Assembly: GCF_016811075.1 (NCBI RefSeq)
Contig: NZ_JAFBGL010000009.1
Coordinates: forward strand, 124,001-188,000
Length of the DNA: 64,000 nucleotides
Source: Oceaniferula flava
Lineage (GTDB): Bacteria; Verrucomicrobiota; Verrucomicrobiia; Verrucomicrobiales; Akkermansiaceae
Direction: 5' to 3'
Below, piece after piece: positions 1 to 6,671 of this stretch (the stretch's first letter is position 1; the number at the start of each line of letters is the position of its first letter). Under the pieces are notes generated by a model. The model ran no database searches. It was not told the origin of the DNA and saw nothing but the letters and a program-made list of their open reading frames with translations. The translations under genes were made by a program, and so were the position numbers.

Positions 1-408
1 CATCAGCCAGTTTTCCTGTTTCATCAGCGGCCAGGCGTCGTGGAGTCGGCCCGCCCGCCATTCCGGATGTCGCTCAAAGGCCGCGTAAACTTGCTGGCAG
101 AAGGACTCGAGGGGCGTGTCACAGTAATCGGTCCAACACTGGCAGAGGAAGTGATCGAAAAAGATATCCACCACCACTCCGGCAAAGCGCCGCCGCTCTG
201 GCGCCAACAGTCCCCGGCATTCCTTGAAAACTGGGTGTGAGTCGGTGAAGCGATCCACCGCGCGGTGCATCGCTATCCCCGTCATCACCTCCGGTGGAAA
301 CACCTTGGCGAGTTCATCCAAGGAGCCCTTGGTGAAGTCGCCTAACAGGTTCCCAATGCGCGAGGCATCCGTATCGTCGGCAAGCAGAAGATGGGCGAGG
401 TAGTTCAA
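1..408 (-). CDS. Acyl carrier protein phosphodiesterase (AcpH/DUF479 family), 3' end cut by window edge
   Basis: Read on the minus strand this frame gives a protein starting (TTG) NYLAHLLLADD and continuing GNLLGDFTKG, MHRAVDRFTDSHP and DIFFDHFLC. These are the conserved N-terminal features of the ACP phosphodiesterase family, which removes phosphopantetheine from acyl carrier protein. The frame is open through the left edge, so only the first 136 codons are seen. An in-frame TGA at 439-441 and the lack of any ATG in between force a TTG start at 408, 17 nt after the ferrochelatase stop. The gene therefore probably shares a transcript with hemH. The family call rests on the His/Asp-rich N-terminal pattern; the enzyme activity is inferred from the family. 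Confidence 0.8.
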   Translation of the reverse strand, partial: MNYLAHLLLADDTDASRIGNLLGDFTKGSLDELAKVFPPEVMTGIAMHRAVDRFTDSHPVFKECRGLLAPERRRFAGVVVDIFFDHFLCQCWTDYCDTPLESFCQQVYAAFERHPEWRAGRLHDAWPLMKQENWLM

Positions 409-424
409 TGCGGGGGCAGTCGGA

Positions 425-1480
425 TCAGGTGGCGGAACTCAGCGTCTTGGTCTCGGCGCCGAGGCTTTGCTCCCACTTGTTGATCCTGTTAGAAAGGAAT
501 TTGATCCAGCTTGGATGCGCATTCATGCAGGGCACCAGAGTCAGCGATTCCCCACCGGTGGAGGTGAATTCCTCCACGCCGCGCATGCCAATTTCCTCGA
601 GGGTCTCAAGGCAGTCGGAAACGAAGGCGGGGCACATGACCTTGATTTTTTTCACCCCTTCTTTGCCAAATCGTTTCAGCTCAAAGTCGGTGTATGGTCC
701 TAGCCATGGATCGCGCAACAGGCGGGACTGGAAGGAGATGGCAGTCTTTGATTGATCGATGCCGATCTTGTCAATGAATGCCTTGGTGGTGGCGAGGCAT
801 TGATGTTTGTAGCAAGTGGCGTGGCAGGGGTGGGGGGTGACGCAGCAGTCATCGCGCACCAGGCAGTGGGCGTGGGAGGGATCGGATTTCTGCACATGCC
901 GCTCCGGGATGCCGTGGTAGCTGAACAGTAGCAGGTCATCGTCGTCTTCGAGGTGTGGCTTGGCACTGTCGACCAAGGCCTCAATGTAGTCGTCGTCCTG
1001 ATAGAATGGCTGCAGCAGGTTGGTCTTCATGCTCGGCTTGAGCTTGTTGATCTCATCCATGGCCGCCACCACGGCGGTCTCGTAGCTCGACATCGCATAG
1101 TGCGGATAGAGCGGCATGATGAACAGGTCGGTGACGCCGTCGTCGACAATCTGTTTGACGATGTCGGCGGTGGAAGGGTTGCCGTAACGCATCGCCAGGT
1201 AAACCGGCATATCACACTGCTCGGAGACCAGTTTTTGCTGCTCAAAGCTGGTAACGATCAGGGGCGATCCTTCATCGGTCCATACCTCGGAGTAGGCTTC
1301 GGCAGACTCGGCTGGACGCTTCGGCAGGATGAAAAGCTTGAGGATGAGCGATCGTTTCCAAGCGGGAATGTCGAGGACGCGGTCGTCGCTCAGGAATTCT
1401 TCAAGATAACGTCTAACGTCTGGAATGGAGGTGCTGTCGGGGGAACCTAGGTTGAGTAGTAAAGCGGCTGGCTTGGACAT
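425..1480 (-). CDS. hemH: Ferrochelatase (protoporphyrin/coproporphyrin ferrochelatase)
   Basis: A 351-residue protein that inserts Fe2+ into the porphyrin ring in the last steps of heme synthesis. It starts MSKPAALLLNLGSP, the usual ferrochelatase N-terminus. It has the catalytic-His motif SYHGIPERH (His near 189), the segment FQSRLLRDPWLGPYT, and C-P-A-F-V-S-D-C-L-E-T-L-E-E-I near 285-297 with the conserved glutamates. The open frame extends upstream to 1540, but the ATG at 1480 is where family similarity begins. Six cysteines lie within about 23 residues (near 206-228), reminiscent of the Cys clusters of iron-sulfur ferrochelatases, although their spacing is not one I can match to a known cluster. 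It is followed closely by the ACP phosphodiesterase gene and is divergent from queD. Confidence 0.93.
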   Translation of the reverse strand: MSKPAALLLNLGSPDSTSIPDVRRYLEEFLSDDRVLDIPAWKRSLILKLFILPKRPAESAEAYSEVWTDEGSPLIVTSFEQQKLVSEQCDMPVYLAMRYGNPSTADIVKQIVDDGVTDLFIMPLYPHYAMSSYETAVVAAMDEINKLKPSMKTNLLQPFYQDDDYIEALVDSAKPHLEDDDDLLLFSYHGIPERHVQKSDPSHAHCLVRDDCCVTPHPCHATCYKHQCLATTKAFIDKIGIDQSKTAISFQSRLLRDPWLGPYTDFELKRFGKEGVKKIKVMCPAFVSDCLETLEEIGMRGVEEFTSTGGESLTLVPCMNAHPSWIKFLSNRINKWEQSLGAETKTLSSAT

Positions 1481-1596
1481 GGTGAATAATCTGATGATCT
1501 GGTGCGCGCAGCATACCGAGGAATCAGTGCTTGTCCACACTTGGGCAGGATATGATATGAAATTGACAATTGATGGGCGATAAGCGATGCGAGGTC

Positions 1597-1962
1597 ATGC
1601 GCGCGCGATTGACCAAGGACTTCTGTTTTGAAGCCGCCCACCACCTGCCCAGTTTGCCGGAAGGCCACAAGTGCATCCAGATGCACGGCCATAGCTTCAA
1701 GGTGGAGGTCAGCATTGAAGGGGAGGTCGATCCGAAAATTGGCTGGATCTACGATCACAAGTGCATTTCTGACGCGATGAAACCCTTGCTCGATCAGCTC
1801 GATCACGCGGTGTTAAACGACGTCGAAGGGCTGGAAAGCCCCACCATCGAGGTGATGTGTGCCTGGTTCTGGCGCAAGCTTGAGCCCGATCTTCCGGGGC
1901 TCGCCGAGATCACGATCTTCGAGACCCCCACGGCCCGCTGCTCCTTCCGGGGAGAATTTTAA
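1597..1962 (+). CDS. queD: 6-carboxytetrahydropterin synthase QueD
   Basis: A 121-residue pterin-binding enzyme of the QueD/PTPS family, which converts dihydroneopterin triphosphate to 6-carboxytetrahydropterin in queuosine (7-deazapurine) synthesis. Zinc-ligand histidines are visible as H15/H16 in FEAAHHL and H30/H32 in MHGHSF. The catalytic cysteine of QueD is present (C26 in GHKCIQ). The C-terminal ETPTARC matches the family's E-T-P-T segment that binds the pterin. The frame is open from 1570; the ATG at 1597 (MRARLTKDF) gives the usual length. No other queuosine genes are in the window, so the pathway assignment is from the family. It is divergent from hemH. Confidence 0.92.
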   Translation: MRARLTKDFCFEAAHHLPSLPEGHKCIQMHGHSFKVEVSIEGEVDPKIGWIYDHKCISDAMKPLLDQLDHAVLNDVEGLESPTIEVMCAWFWRKLEPDLPGLAEITIFETPTARCSFRGEF

Positions 1963-2016
1963 GCACCCCACAATTTCTGGGTTTACTGCCGGGCCACTTG
2001 TGGCTCAATGGGAGCT

Positions 2017-2544
2017 ATGAACAACGTGTTGTGTCGCCCTCTCCTCAGCGCCGTCATGCTGTCGCTGCTCCTTCCTTCGTGCGGCTTGTTCAAGCGGAAG
2101 AAAAAAATCGAGGTGGCAGCCAAGCCGGAAGTGCGCCTGGCCGGCCGGATTCAATCGGTCAATATGGATTCCAAATTCGTCCTCATCCGTCGCTACGGCG
2201 GCTGGCATGTCGATGAAGGAGAAATCGTGGAAAGTCGGGGCGGCAATCGCACCGCTAACTTGAGGCCGACCGGCGAAAAACTTGGGGAGCACATTGCCGC
2301 CGATATTCGCAGTGGCGATGCTGCGGTGGGTGATGCGGTCTATATCCGGCGGATTGCGGAGAAGAAAGAGCCGAGCCTTTTGACGGCGGATTCGACACCG
2401 AGTGCTCCAGCCTTGATCGTTCCTGCTCCTGCTGCGTCACCAAGCGCCCCGAAGGTGATGGAGCCCATCCCCGTGCCCCCAGCGCTACCTCAAAAAAACA
2501 CCGACAAAGATAAAAATTTACAGGTCGAGGAAGATCAGTTGTAA
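2017..2544 (+). CDS. Predicted lipoprotein of unknown function
   Basis: A 175-residue protein with a lipoprotein signal peptide. A basic N-terminus and hydrophobic stretch end in a lipobox L-L-L-P-S-C-G, with the lipidated Cys followed by GLFKRKKK. A compact domain follows (about 35-110, with GRIQSVNMDSKFVLIRRYG and VGDAVYIRRI) and then a Pro/Ala/Ser-rich tail that is probably disordered. The middle part has alternating beta-like hydrophobicity, but I do not recognise a named family. An in-frame ATG at 2008 is an alternative start. GGAG sits at 2011-2014, too close to the 2017 ATG to decide between them. It lies 54 nt after queD on the same strand. Confidence 0.7.
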   Translation: MNNVLCRPLLSAVMLSLLLPSCGLFKRKKKIEVAAKPEVRLAGRIQSVNMDSKFVLIRRYGGWHVDEGEIVESRGGNRTANLRPTGEKLGEHIAADIRSGDAAVGDAVYIRRIAEKKEPSLLTADSTPSAPALIVPAPAASPSAPKVMEPIPVPPALPQKNTDKDKNLQVEEDQL

Positions 2545-2737
2545 AATTTTTTACTAGCTTATATGGACCTTTAACGGACTTGTTAAGCAATCTTTATAAA
2601 AAAATAGCGAGTAAACGCCTTTATTTTATATCTTTATTTTAAAAAAGGTCTTGCGGCAGCTTGATAGTTTGTGTATCCCTGACTTCGCAACTGTGTTCAC
2701 ATTGGTCGAAAATAAACAACTAATGTACACTAATAAA

Positions 2738-3184
2738 ATGAAAACTAGTCCCTCCACCACTAGCCCGATTGATACGGACCGCCTTGCAGACTTCGTGTTG
2801 TTCACACAACGCTCCTGCATTCTCAACCTGTCCAGCGAACTGAGCCGCGGAAACATCTCGTTTCCACAGTTCTTCCTGCTGGCCTACCTTTCTAGCGAAG
2901 AATATCTGACCATGTCAGACATCGCCAAGAAAATGGGGCACTCTACTGCAGCCGCCACCGGCCTGGTAGATCGCCTTGAAAAGTTGAGCTATGTTGAGCG
3001 TGTGCACGCCGCTGAAGATCGCCGCAAGATCATGGTTCGCATCACCCAAAAGGGAACCGAGCTAGTGGCACGTATGCGCCGCGAGATCGCAACAAACCTC
3101 TCTGACGTCATGTCCGAGATGGATGAAGAAGAAGCTGATACCGTGGATCACGCAAATCGCGCCCTTTCCGGCCGATCACTGTAA
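2738..3184 (+). CDS. MarR-family winged-helix transcriptional regulator
   Basis: About 148 residues with MarR architecture. An N-terminal dimerisation helix is followed by a winged helix: YLTMSDIAKKMGHSTAAATGLVDRLEKLSYVERVHAAEDRRKIMVRITQKGTEL, shown here in segments. The recognition helix (S-T-A-A-A-T-G-L-V-D-R-L) and the wing with D-R-R-K are typical. The frame is open from 2651 with other candidate ATGs at 2723 and 2738; 2738 is chosen because the earlier residues look non-conserved. The upstream 190 bp are distinctly AT-rich and probably contain its promoter. Its ligand and targets cannot be read from the sequence. The next gene on the strand is the PgeF-like gene. Confidence 0.85.
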   Translation: MKTSPSTTSPIDTDRLADFVLFTQRSCILNLSSELSRGNISFPQFFLLAYLSSEEYLTMSDIAKKMGHSTAAATGLVDRLEKLSYVERVHAAEDRRKIMVRITQKGTELVARMRREIATNLSDVMSEMDEEEADTVDHANRALSGRSL

Positions 3185-3217
3185 AGAACTAGGTCGAGCC
3201 TCTTCGGAGGCTTGGCA

Positions 3218-3319
3218 ATGCAAGGCGCTTGCGTTATGCCTCAGGGCAATGACGCAAGCGCCTTTATATTTGCAACCGATCCATGCTCAGCCTGGGTTCT
3301 ACGCCGACTTTATCGGTAG
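3218..3319 (+). other. Possible 33-codon leader ORF overlapping the PgeF start
   Basis: ATG at 3218 is preceded at 7-nt spacing by GGAGG (3206-3210), a better ribosome-binding arrangement than that of the overlapping PgeF gene. The frame runs 33 codons to TAG at 3317-3319 and overlaps the beginning of the PgeF gene in another frame. The GGAGG is itself part of a small hairpin with a UUCG-type loop (3197-3212). The peptide has no recognisable features. It could be a translated leader or a chance ORF. Confidence 0.22.
3222..3264 (+). promoter_or_regulatory. Hairpin enclosing the PgeF start codon
   Basis: Positions 3222-3234 and 3252-3264 form a perfect 13-bp inverted repeat (AAGGCGCTTGCGT and its complement). 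The 17-nt loop contains a second small stem (TGCC/GGCA) and the ATG at 3249-3251 next to the 3' arm. In RNA this would hold the start codon at the edge of a strong stem. This suggests translational control or coupling to the upstream 33-codon frame. Its function is inferred. Confidence 0.4.
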
Positions 3320-3926
3320 GATTCCCGGCGTGTCGGTTGATACGGATCGCGAAGCCACCGTGAATCGACTGCAACCCGCTCACGAAGCCCGTGTGCGCGA
3401 GTTGGGTTTCGATTGGTCACAGCTGCACCGTGCCGAGCAAATCCACAGCGCCGAGATCGCGGTCATTGGCCAAGGGGATGCTGCCCCCACCTGGCCCCAG
3501 GTCGACGGGCTCATCACTGACCAATCGGATGTTTTGCTGGGGATCTACGTCGCCGACTGCGGAGCGGTCTACATCTCGGATCCGGTGAAGCGGGTCGTCG
3601 CGCTTTTGCACTCGGGGAAAAAGGGGAGTGAAGAAAATATCACCGGTAAGGCGATCCTGATTATGAAAGAACGCTTCGGATGCCGACCCGCCGATCTGCA
3701 AGTGGCCTTGGCTCCCTGCATTCGTCCACCGGCTTACGAGGTGGACTTTGCTGCCGAAATTCAGAATCAGGCACTGGCCGCTGGTGTTCCGGTCGAGCAA
3801 TTCACCGACTGCCATATCTGCACCACTTCGGATCTGGAGCAATATTACAGCTATCGCGTGGAAAAGGGCAGCACGGGCCGCATGCTGGCGCTGTTGGGAA
3901 TGAACCAGGAAAATGGTGAAGCCTGA
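3249..3926 (+). CDS. pgeF: PgeF/YfiH family (former polyphenol oxidase/laccase-domain) protein
   Basis: A 225-residue member of the DUF152/YfiH/PgeF family, described as purine-nucleoside phosphorylases/deaminases and as peptidoglycan-editing factors. The three metal-ligand positions are visible: His in RAEQIHSAEI, Cys in YVADCGAVYI and His in ALLHSGKKGSEENI (the last corresponds to the usual A-H-A-G-W-R-G, here diverged). The C-terminal L-A-P-C-I-R-P-P-A-Y-E-V matches the family's G-P-x-I-x-x-x-x-Y-E-V. The frame is open from 3123, but similarity begins at ATG 3249. It follows the MarR gene on the same strand by 64 nt, with structured RNA potential between them. Confidence 0.82.
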   Translation: MTQAPLYLQPIHAQPGFYADFIGRIPGVSVDTDREATVNRLQPAHEARVRELGFDWSQLHRAEQIHSAEIAVIGQGDAAPTWPQVDGLITDQSDVLLGIYVADCGAVYISDPVKRVVALLHSGKKGSEENITGKAILIMKERFGCRPADLQVALAPCIRPPAYEVDFAAEIQNQALAAGVPVEQFTDCHICTTSDLEQYYSYRVEKGSTGRMLALLGMNQENGEA

Positions 3927-3967
3927 ATGTTTGCCCGGCAGCATTGTTAAAACCACCCTCAGAAAGC

Positions 3968-4252
3968 ATGAAAGAAGCCAACTACGCCAAGGATAAAAAC
4001 GCTCTCATTCACATCGCTCTCTCCGCTCTGATCATGGCGGGGATGATCTATGTGGGGATCAAAAACGGTCATCTGTCGGTCGGGCGGGGGATTTTTTACC
4101 TGGCGGTGCCGGCGAGCTGCATTTGGTTTCCCGATGCGATAGCTACGCTGAAGGAGGATGTCATCAGTCCGCGCACGATTCGCATCGGTGGCTGGTGTCT
4201 CATGGCCATCATGCTGCTGTTTCCGGTGTTTTTGAAGTCGCTCACCAGCTGA
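3968..4252 (+). CDS. Small membrane protein of unknown function
   Basis: A 94-residue protein starting MKEANYAKDKN with about three hydrophobic segments: roughly residues 13-32, 42-60 and 73-90. A polar stretch with VISPRTIRIGG separates the last two. An upstream ATG at 3944 is in frame but adds residues without features. It has no recognised domain. It sits between the PgeF gene and a zinc-ribbon membrane protein, all on the plus strand with short gaps, so co-transcription is possible. Confidence 0.6.
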   Translation: MKEANYAKDKNALIHIALSALIMAGMIYVGIKNGHLSVGRGIFYLAVPASCIWFPDAIATLKEDVISPRTIRIGGWCLMAIMLLFPVFLKSLTS

Positions 4253-4299
4253 TTCGTGACATTTGGGCTTCTGGCTGGTCTTTTCTGGAGCAGGCATAG

Positions 4300-4659
4300 A
4301 TGATGGAGAGGATGATCGATCCCTACCAAACTCCGTCGGCCGAAGATCCGGCTTCTGCTGCTGTCGAAGTGGCGAAAAACGAGGAACGGGTGCTTGTCGG
4401 GCCACCTTGTCCGTCCTGTGGTAGCACGAATACCACAAGTGATTCGGTGCTGAGATCGCGACCCAACTTGCTCGCGGTGATGCTATTCGGCTGGATCTTT
4501 ATGTTGGCACGAGGAGCCTTCGCGATGCGGAACTCGCTGTGTATGGACTGCGGAGAGACCCATCGTTACAAATCGCTGGGCTCCTGGATTGCACTGCTGA
4601 TTTTTCTCGGAATCATCGGCCTGGTGGTGGCCGGGGTGCTGATTGATCCCGGAGCTTAA
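4300..4659 (+). CDS. Membrane protein with an N-terminal zinc ribbon
   Basis: A 119-residue protein. After a polar Ala-rich start it has a four-Cys zinc-ribbon pattern split by a membrane-like stretch: C-P-S-C near 37-40 and C-M-D-C near 81-84. Hydrophobic segments lie at about 58-72 (LLAVMLFGWIFMLARG) and 93-115. GGAG at 4287-4290 lies 9 nt before the ATG at 4300, supporting that start; ATGs at 4303 and 4312 are alternatives. The arrangement resembles the small zinc-ribbon membrane proteins frequent in Verrucomicrobiota. The function is unknown. Confidence 0.65.
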   Translation: MMERMIDPYQTPSAEDPASAAVEVAKNEERVLVGPPCPSCGSTNTTSDSVLRSRPNLLAVMLFGWIFMLARGAFAMRNSLCMDCGETHRYKSLGSWIALLIFLGIIGLVVAGVLIDPGA

Positions 4660-4796
4660 GAAAGCCGGGACAGGGAAGTGGGAAATGCGGCGACCGCCGA
4701 CAAGATTCCGCGCTATCATTGATGGGGCGGTTCTTGGCGATGGCTCATGACGTTGCCGCTTTGGCTGACGATCCAACGGATCGTTGAACTGCTGTC

Positions 4797-5306
4797 TCAT
4801 TCCTCGGGGCGCACCCAGGTGATCATCACCGTGCCGCCGTCACGTGAACGGCTGATTGTGGGATTGCGCATTGAGTCTCTGAATTCTTCCAGCTCCTGGC
4901 TTTCCTGTGCGTTGCGGGGTGCCCGGTTGATCACGATCTTGTGCAGCTCCAAGCCGGCGAGGTCGTTCCAAAAGCGCGCTGGGATTTTGATCTCCTTGTT
5001 GTCGATGGTGACGGTGAAGCTGCGGATCAAGGTGGGTCTCCGCCAGAGCACTCCGGAGGGGACTTGGCGATCGCCGACCCAGGCTTCGGGGGCTTGGTTA
5101 CGGCCTTTGTTGACTTGGCGAATCTGCGATCGATCAAGGTGTTCCAGGGTGACACTTAATTGACTGGTTTTATCGGGCGACTGCACCGTCAGTTGCTTGG
5201 TCGCTTCGCTTTCGAAGGCTCCCACATCAGCCTGCGCGAGTGTTTGGCTCAGCATGGCTGCGATGGCCACGGAGGCCAAGGGAGTGAAACGAAATGGGGA
5301 GTTCAT
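4797..5306 (-). CDS. Secreted/periplasmic protein of unknown function
   Basis: A 169-residue protein beginning MNSPFRFTPLASVAIAAML and SQTLAQA, a clear Sec signal peptide with likely cleavage after AQA (about residue 26). The mature part has segments such as VTIDNKEIKIPARFWNDLAGL and ends in an acidic WVRPEE tail. I recognise no domain. The open frame extends upstream to 5498, but the upstream part overlaps the serB coding region and lacks signal-peptide character, so 5306 is chosen. It is on the same strand as serB and 79 nt downstream of it. Confidence 0.65.
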   Translation of the reverse strand: MNSPFRFTPLASVAIAAMLSQTLAQADVGAFESEATKQLTVQSPDKTSQLSVTLEHLDRSQIRQVNKGRNQAPEAWVGDRQVPSGVLWRRPTLIRSFTVTIDNKEIKIPARFWNDLAGLELHKIVINRAPRNAQESQELEEFRDSMRNPTISRSRDGGTVMITWVRPEE

Positions 5307-5385
5307 CGCGACAGAAGTATGGAGATTACGTGGAAGATACCACGTCTCCAGACGATCGTCACGGTCTCTTTTTTCGTGGATCCAG

Positions 5386-6021
5386 CTAAGCGAGTAGGCT
5401 TGGGATCTGATCGAGGGAATCGACACAGTGTGCGGCCTCCTGCACCACCTTGTCGCGGGCGGCGTAGCGGGTGAAGCCGATGAAGAGATCGACCTCACTT
5501 TGAGTTTCCAGATCGGAGATGCCGTCGCCCACCATGACGCTGCGTTCGGGATTCATTTCCTTTTTAAAACCGGCGATCAACTCTGGTTTGCCGCCATTTC
5601 TGGTTGGTGGGGCATCGGCGTCGAATCCGGCGTAGCTGCCGTCGGCATTGAATTTCAGTGGCACTGCCTCGATCCGCTCGATCCCGAGTTCGGCAGCCAG
5701 TGGCTCAATCACCTGGGTGAACCCGCCGGAGACGATGACAATTTCCCAGCCTTCGGCCCGCAGTTGTTTGATCGTCGCCTTGGCGGTGGGTTCGATATGC
5801 TCGATGTAGAGCTGACCCACTTTGTCCACGAAGTCGCGGCTGGGCTGGATGATGTCGAGTCGGCGGGCGAAAATTTCATCGATCGGCACCTCACCGTCCA
5901 TGGCGGCATTGGTGAGAGCTTCGATTTCAGCGAAGGTGTCGTCACCACGCAGGCGCGCCAGCTCGTCAATGCCTTCGATGGCAGAGAGGGTGGAGTCGCA
6001 GTCGAATACGATGAGTTTCAT
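5386..6021 (-). CDS. serB: Phosphoserine phosphatase (SerB-like HAD hydrolase)
   Basis: A 211-residue HAD-superfamily phosphatase that hydrolyses phosphoserine to serine. Motif I is F-D-C-D-S-T-L (nucleophile D7, acid D9), motif II S-G-G-F near 98-101, the motif III lysine lies in GGKPEL, and motif IV is G-D-G-I-S-D-L-E. The cap region between motifs I and II (ARLRGDDTFAEIEALTNAAMDGEVP) is the helical type seen in SerB. It is short compared with E. coli SerB, lacking the N-terminal ACT-like region, as in many bacteria. Substrate choice within the HAD family is by resemblance. It lies downstream of hisI on the same strand (26-nt gap). Confidence 0.85.
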   Translation of the reverse strand: MKLIVFDCDSTLSAIEGIDELARLRGDDTFAEIEALTNAAMDGEVPIDEIFARRLDIIQPSRDFVDKVGQLYIEHIEPTAKATIKQLRAEGWEIVIVSGGFTQVIEPLAAELGIERIEAVPLKFNADGSYAGFDADAPPTRNGGKPELIAGFKKEMNPERSVMVGDGISDLETQSEVDLFIGFTRYAARDKVVQEAAHCVDSLDQIPSLLA

Positions 6022-6047
6022 AAAGGGGGCAGGGGGTGGCTAAAGAT

Positions 6048-6506
6048 TTACTTACCGTAGACTGCGGCAGGGTCGAAGGTGCGGTCGGCGTCGTTGAAGC
6101 TCAGCGCGGTGGGGTCGGTGCCTTTTTCCACGTCCACCACTCGGTAGAAGCAGCTGTTGCGGCCGGTGTGACAGGCTCCGGCACCATGTTGCTCGACGTA
6201 AACAATCAGGGCGTCCTGGTCGCAGTCGGTGCGGATTTCCTTCACCTTCTGCACGTGGCCGGAAGTGGCGCCCTTGTGCCAGATTTCCTGACGGCTGCGG
6301 GAGTAGTAAACGGCCTCGCCGAGCTCGAGGGTTTTCTTCAGAGATTCTTCATTCATGTAAGCGAGCATCAGCGGCTCTTTGCTCTCGGCATCCATGGCCA
6401 CGGCGGGAATCAGGCCGTTGGCATCGAATTTTGGAGCGAATACGGGGTTTTCTTCGAGCGCTTTTTTATCGTCGCGGGCACCAAAGGTGATAGCTGCGTT
6501 TTCCAT
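6048..6506 (-). CDS. hisI: Phosphoribosyl-AMP cyclohydrolase
   Basis: A 152-residue HisI enzyme that opens the adenine ring of PR-AMP in histidine biosynthesis. The signature is complete: [24 protein letters not shown], then [13 protein letters not shown], the Asp/Cys metal site RTDCDQDAL, and the second Cys pair in [11 protein letters not shown]. There is no HisE (PR-ATP pyrophosphatase) domain, so it is monofunctional. The frame extends upstream to 6557; ATG 6506 is the conserved-length start. It is isolated from other his genes in this window and probably co-transcribed with serB. It is divergent from the Prc protease gene. Confidence 0.93.
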   Translation of the reverse strand: MENAAITFGARDDKKALEENPVFAPKFDANGLIPAVAMDAESKEPLMLAYMNEESLKKTLELGEAVYYSRSRQEIWHKGATSGHVQKVKEIRTDCDQDALIVYVEQHGAGACHTGRNSCFYRVVDVEKGTDPTALSFNDADRTFDPAAVYGK

Positions 6507-6671
6507 AAGCGGGGTGTAGCATCTCAGCGGAGGGTGTCGAGTCCTTGTCTTTGTCATTTCAGATTACCCACGGGAAATTCAGGGAAATGGGTCGACAAAG
6601 TAGCATTTTAGGGCGAGTCTACCGCACGCCCTTACATTAAAAAGGGCGATTACTACCGAGCGTATTTTCAT

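Noticed and set aside
4768-4784. Terminator between 4659 and 4797
   Set aside because: ACGATCC/GGATCGT is only a 7-bp stem with a 3-nt loop and no U-tract, so I did not list it as a terminator.
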